Assembly: GCA_963769045.1 (NCBI GenBank)
Contig: CAVYKK010000012.1
Location: 12,562-76,561 of the forward strand
Origin: Methanocella_A sp963769045
GTDB taxonomy: Archaea; Halobacteriota; Methanocellia; Methanocellales; Methanocellaceae
Length of the DNA stretch: 64,000 nt
Direction of reading: 5' to 3'
The translations under genes and the position numbers were made by a program. The number at the start of each line of letters is the position of its first letter. The first letter of the stretch is position 1. This document shows positions 63,959 through 64,000 of this stretch, piece by piece. The notes under the pieces are model-generated. The model worked only from the letters and a program-made list of their open reading frames with translations. It had not been told where the DNA came from and made no database searches.

Positions 63959-64000
63959 TACTCCTGTCCATCATTTTTATTATATGGATATTTATAATTT

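Overview
The window reads as one chromosomal stretch of a methanogenic-type euryarchaeon; the gene set fits the Methanocellales best, but that is inference. Archaeal markers are the proteasome-activating nucleotidase PAN, an archaeal-class CCA-adding enzyme, the DRG-type GTPase, ThpR, a TrmB-type regulator, TATA boxes of the TTTATATA kind, Shine-Dalgarno sequences of the GGTGATC kind, and PAS-rich soluble histidine kinases with an H-box of the type HDINNMN.

Layout. 0-5.7 kb: three diverged copies of one module (MarR regulator, palindromic operator, DUF4386 four-to-six-helix membrane protein, flavodoxin), each with the same ~40-base block in front of the MarR gene. Copy 1 has a frameshifted MarR N-terminus, copy 2 has an internally deleted flavodoxin, copy 3 has none. 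5.7-16.2 kb: PadR/HAAS membrane pair, Mrp/Nbp35 ATPase, small DUF2892 and amphipathic proteins, a surface protein, the DRG GTPase, tRNA-His, and a TrmB regulator divergent from an ABC-2 exporter. 16.2-18.7 kb: an AT-rich three-gene cassette (Hanks kinase, unknown protein with a barrel-like look, PD-(D/E)XK-like protein). 18.8-20.8 kb: PAN and an unknown protein. 20.9-22.3 kb: 1.4 kb without credible genes, made of 72-base tandem repeats and a ~590-base imperfect inverted repeat. 22.3-38.2 kb: mostly housekeeping: DedA, a TAT-exported DUF362 protein with a NapH/NapG-like ferredoxin fusion, family X DNA polymerase (frameshifted), thpR, cca, an HDAC-family deacetylase, transporters, a phosphoesterase and a PAS kinase.

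38.2-53.7 kb is a defence region: a RelE/RHH toxin-antitoxin pair, a CRISPR array of 88 repeats by my count, and a complete type I-E operon on the minus strand (cas3-cse1-cse2-cas7-cas5-cas6e-cas1-cas2). cas7 and cas5 each carry one single-base frameshift near the 3' end. A DnaQ-like DEDDh exonuclease is divergent from cas3. The repeat orientation and the degenerate left-end repeats say the array is read from the cas2 side, yet only 27 bases separate cas2 from the first repeat.

53.7-64 kb: a six-PAS histidine kinase, then two successive insertions at the same tRNA-Thr. The younger one (59155-63229) is bounded by an 18-base identical repeat of the tRNA 3' end and carries a tyrosine integrase with a zinc ribbon, small ORFs, an HUH rolling-circle Rep and a membrane protein, so it looks like an integrated small plasmid or virus. 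The older one, to its left, has a degenerate att copy, a 5' integrase fragment and an AbiE-like pair whose putative antitoxin has an extra N-terminal nuclease-like domain. The window ends with tRNA-Thr and a 2-Cys peroxiredoxin.

Several genes (MarR-1, polX, cas7, cas5) differ from intact form by one or two bases. Either this lineage is losing them or the assembly has residual indels; raw reads would decide.
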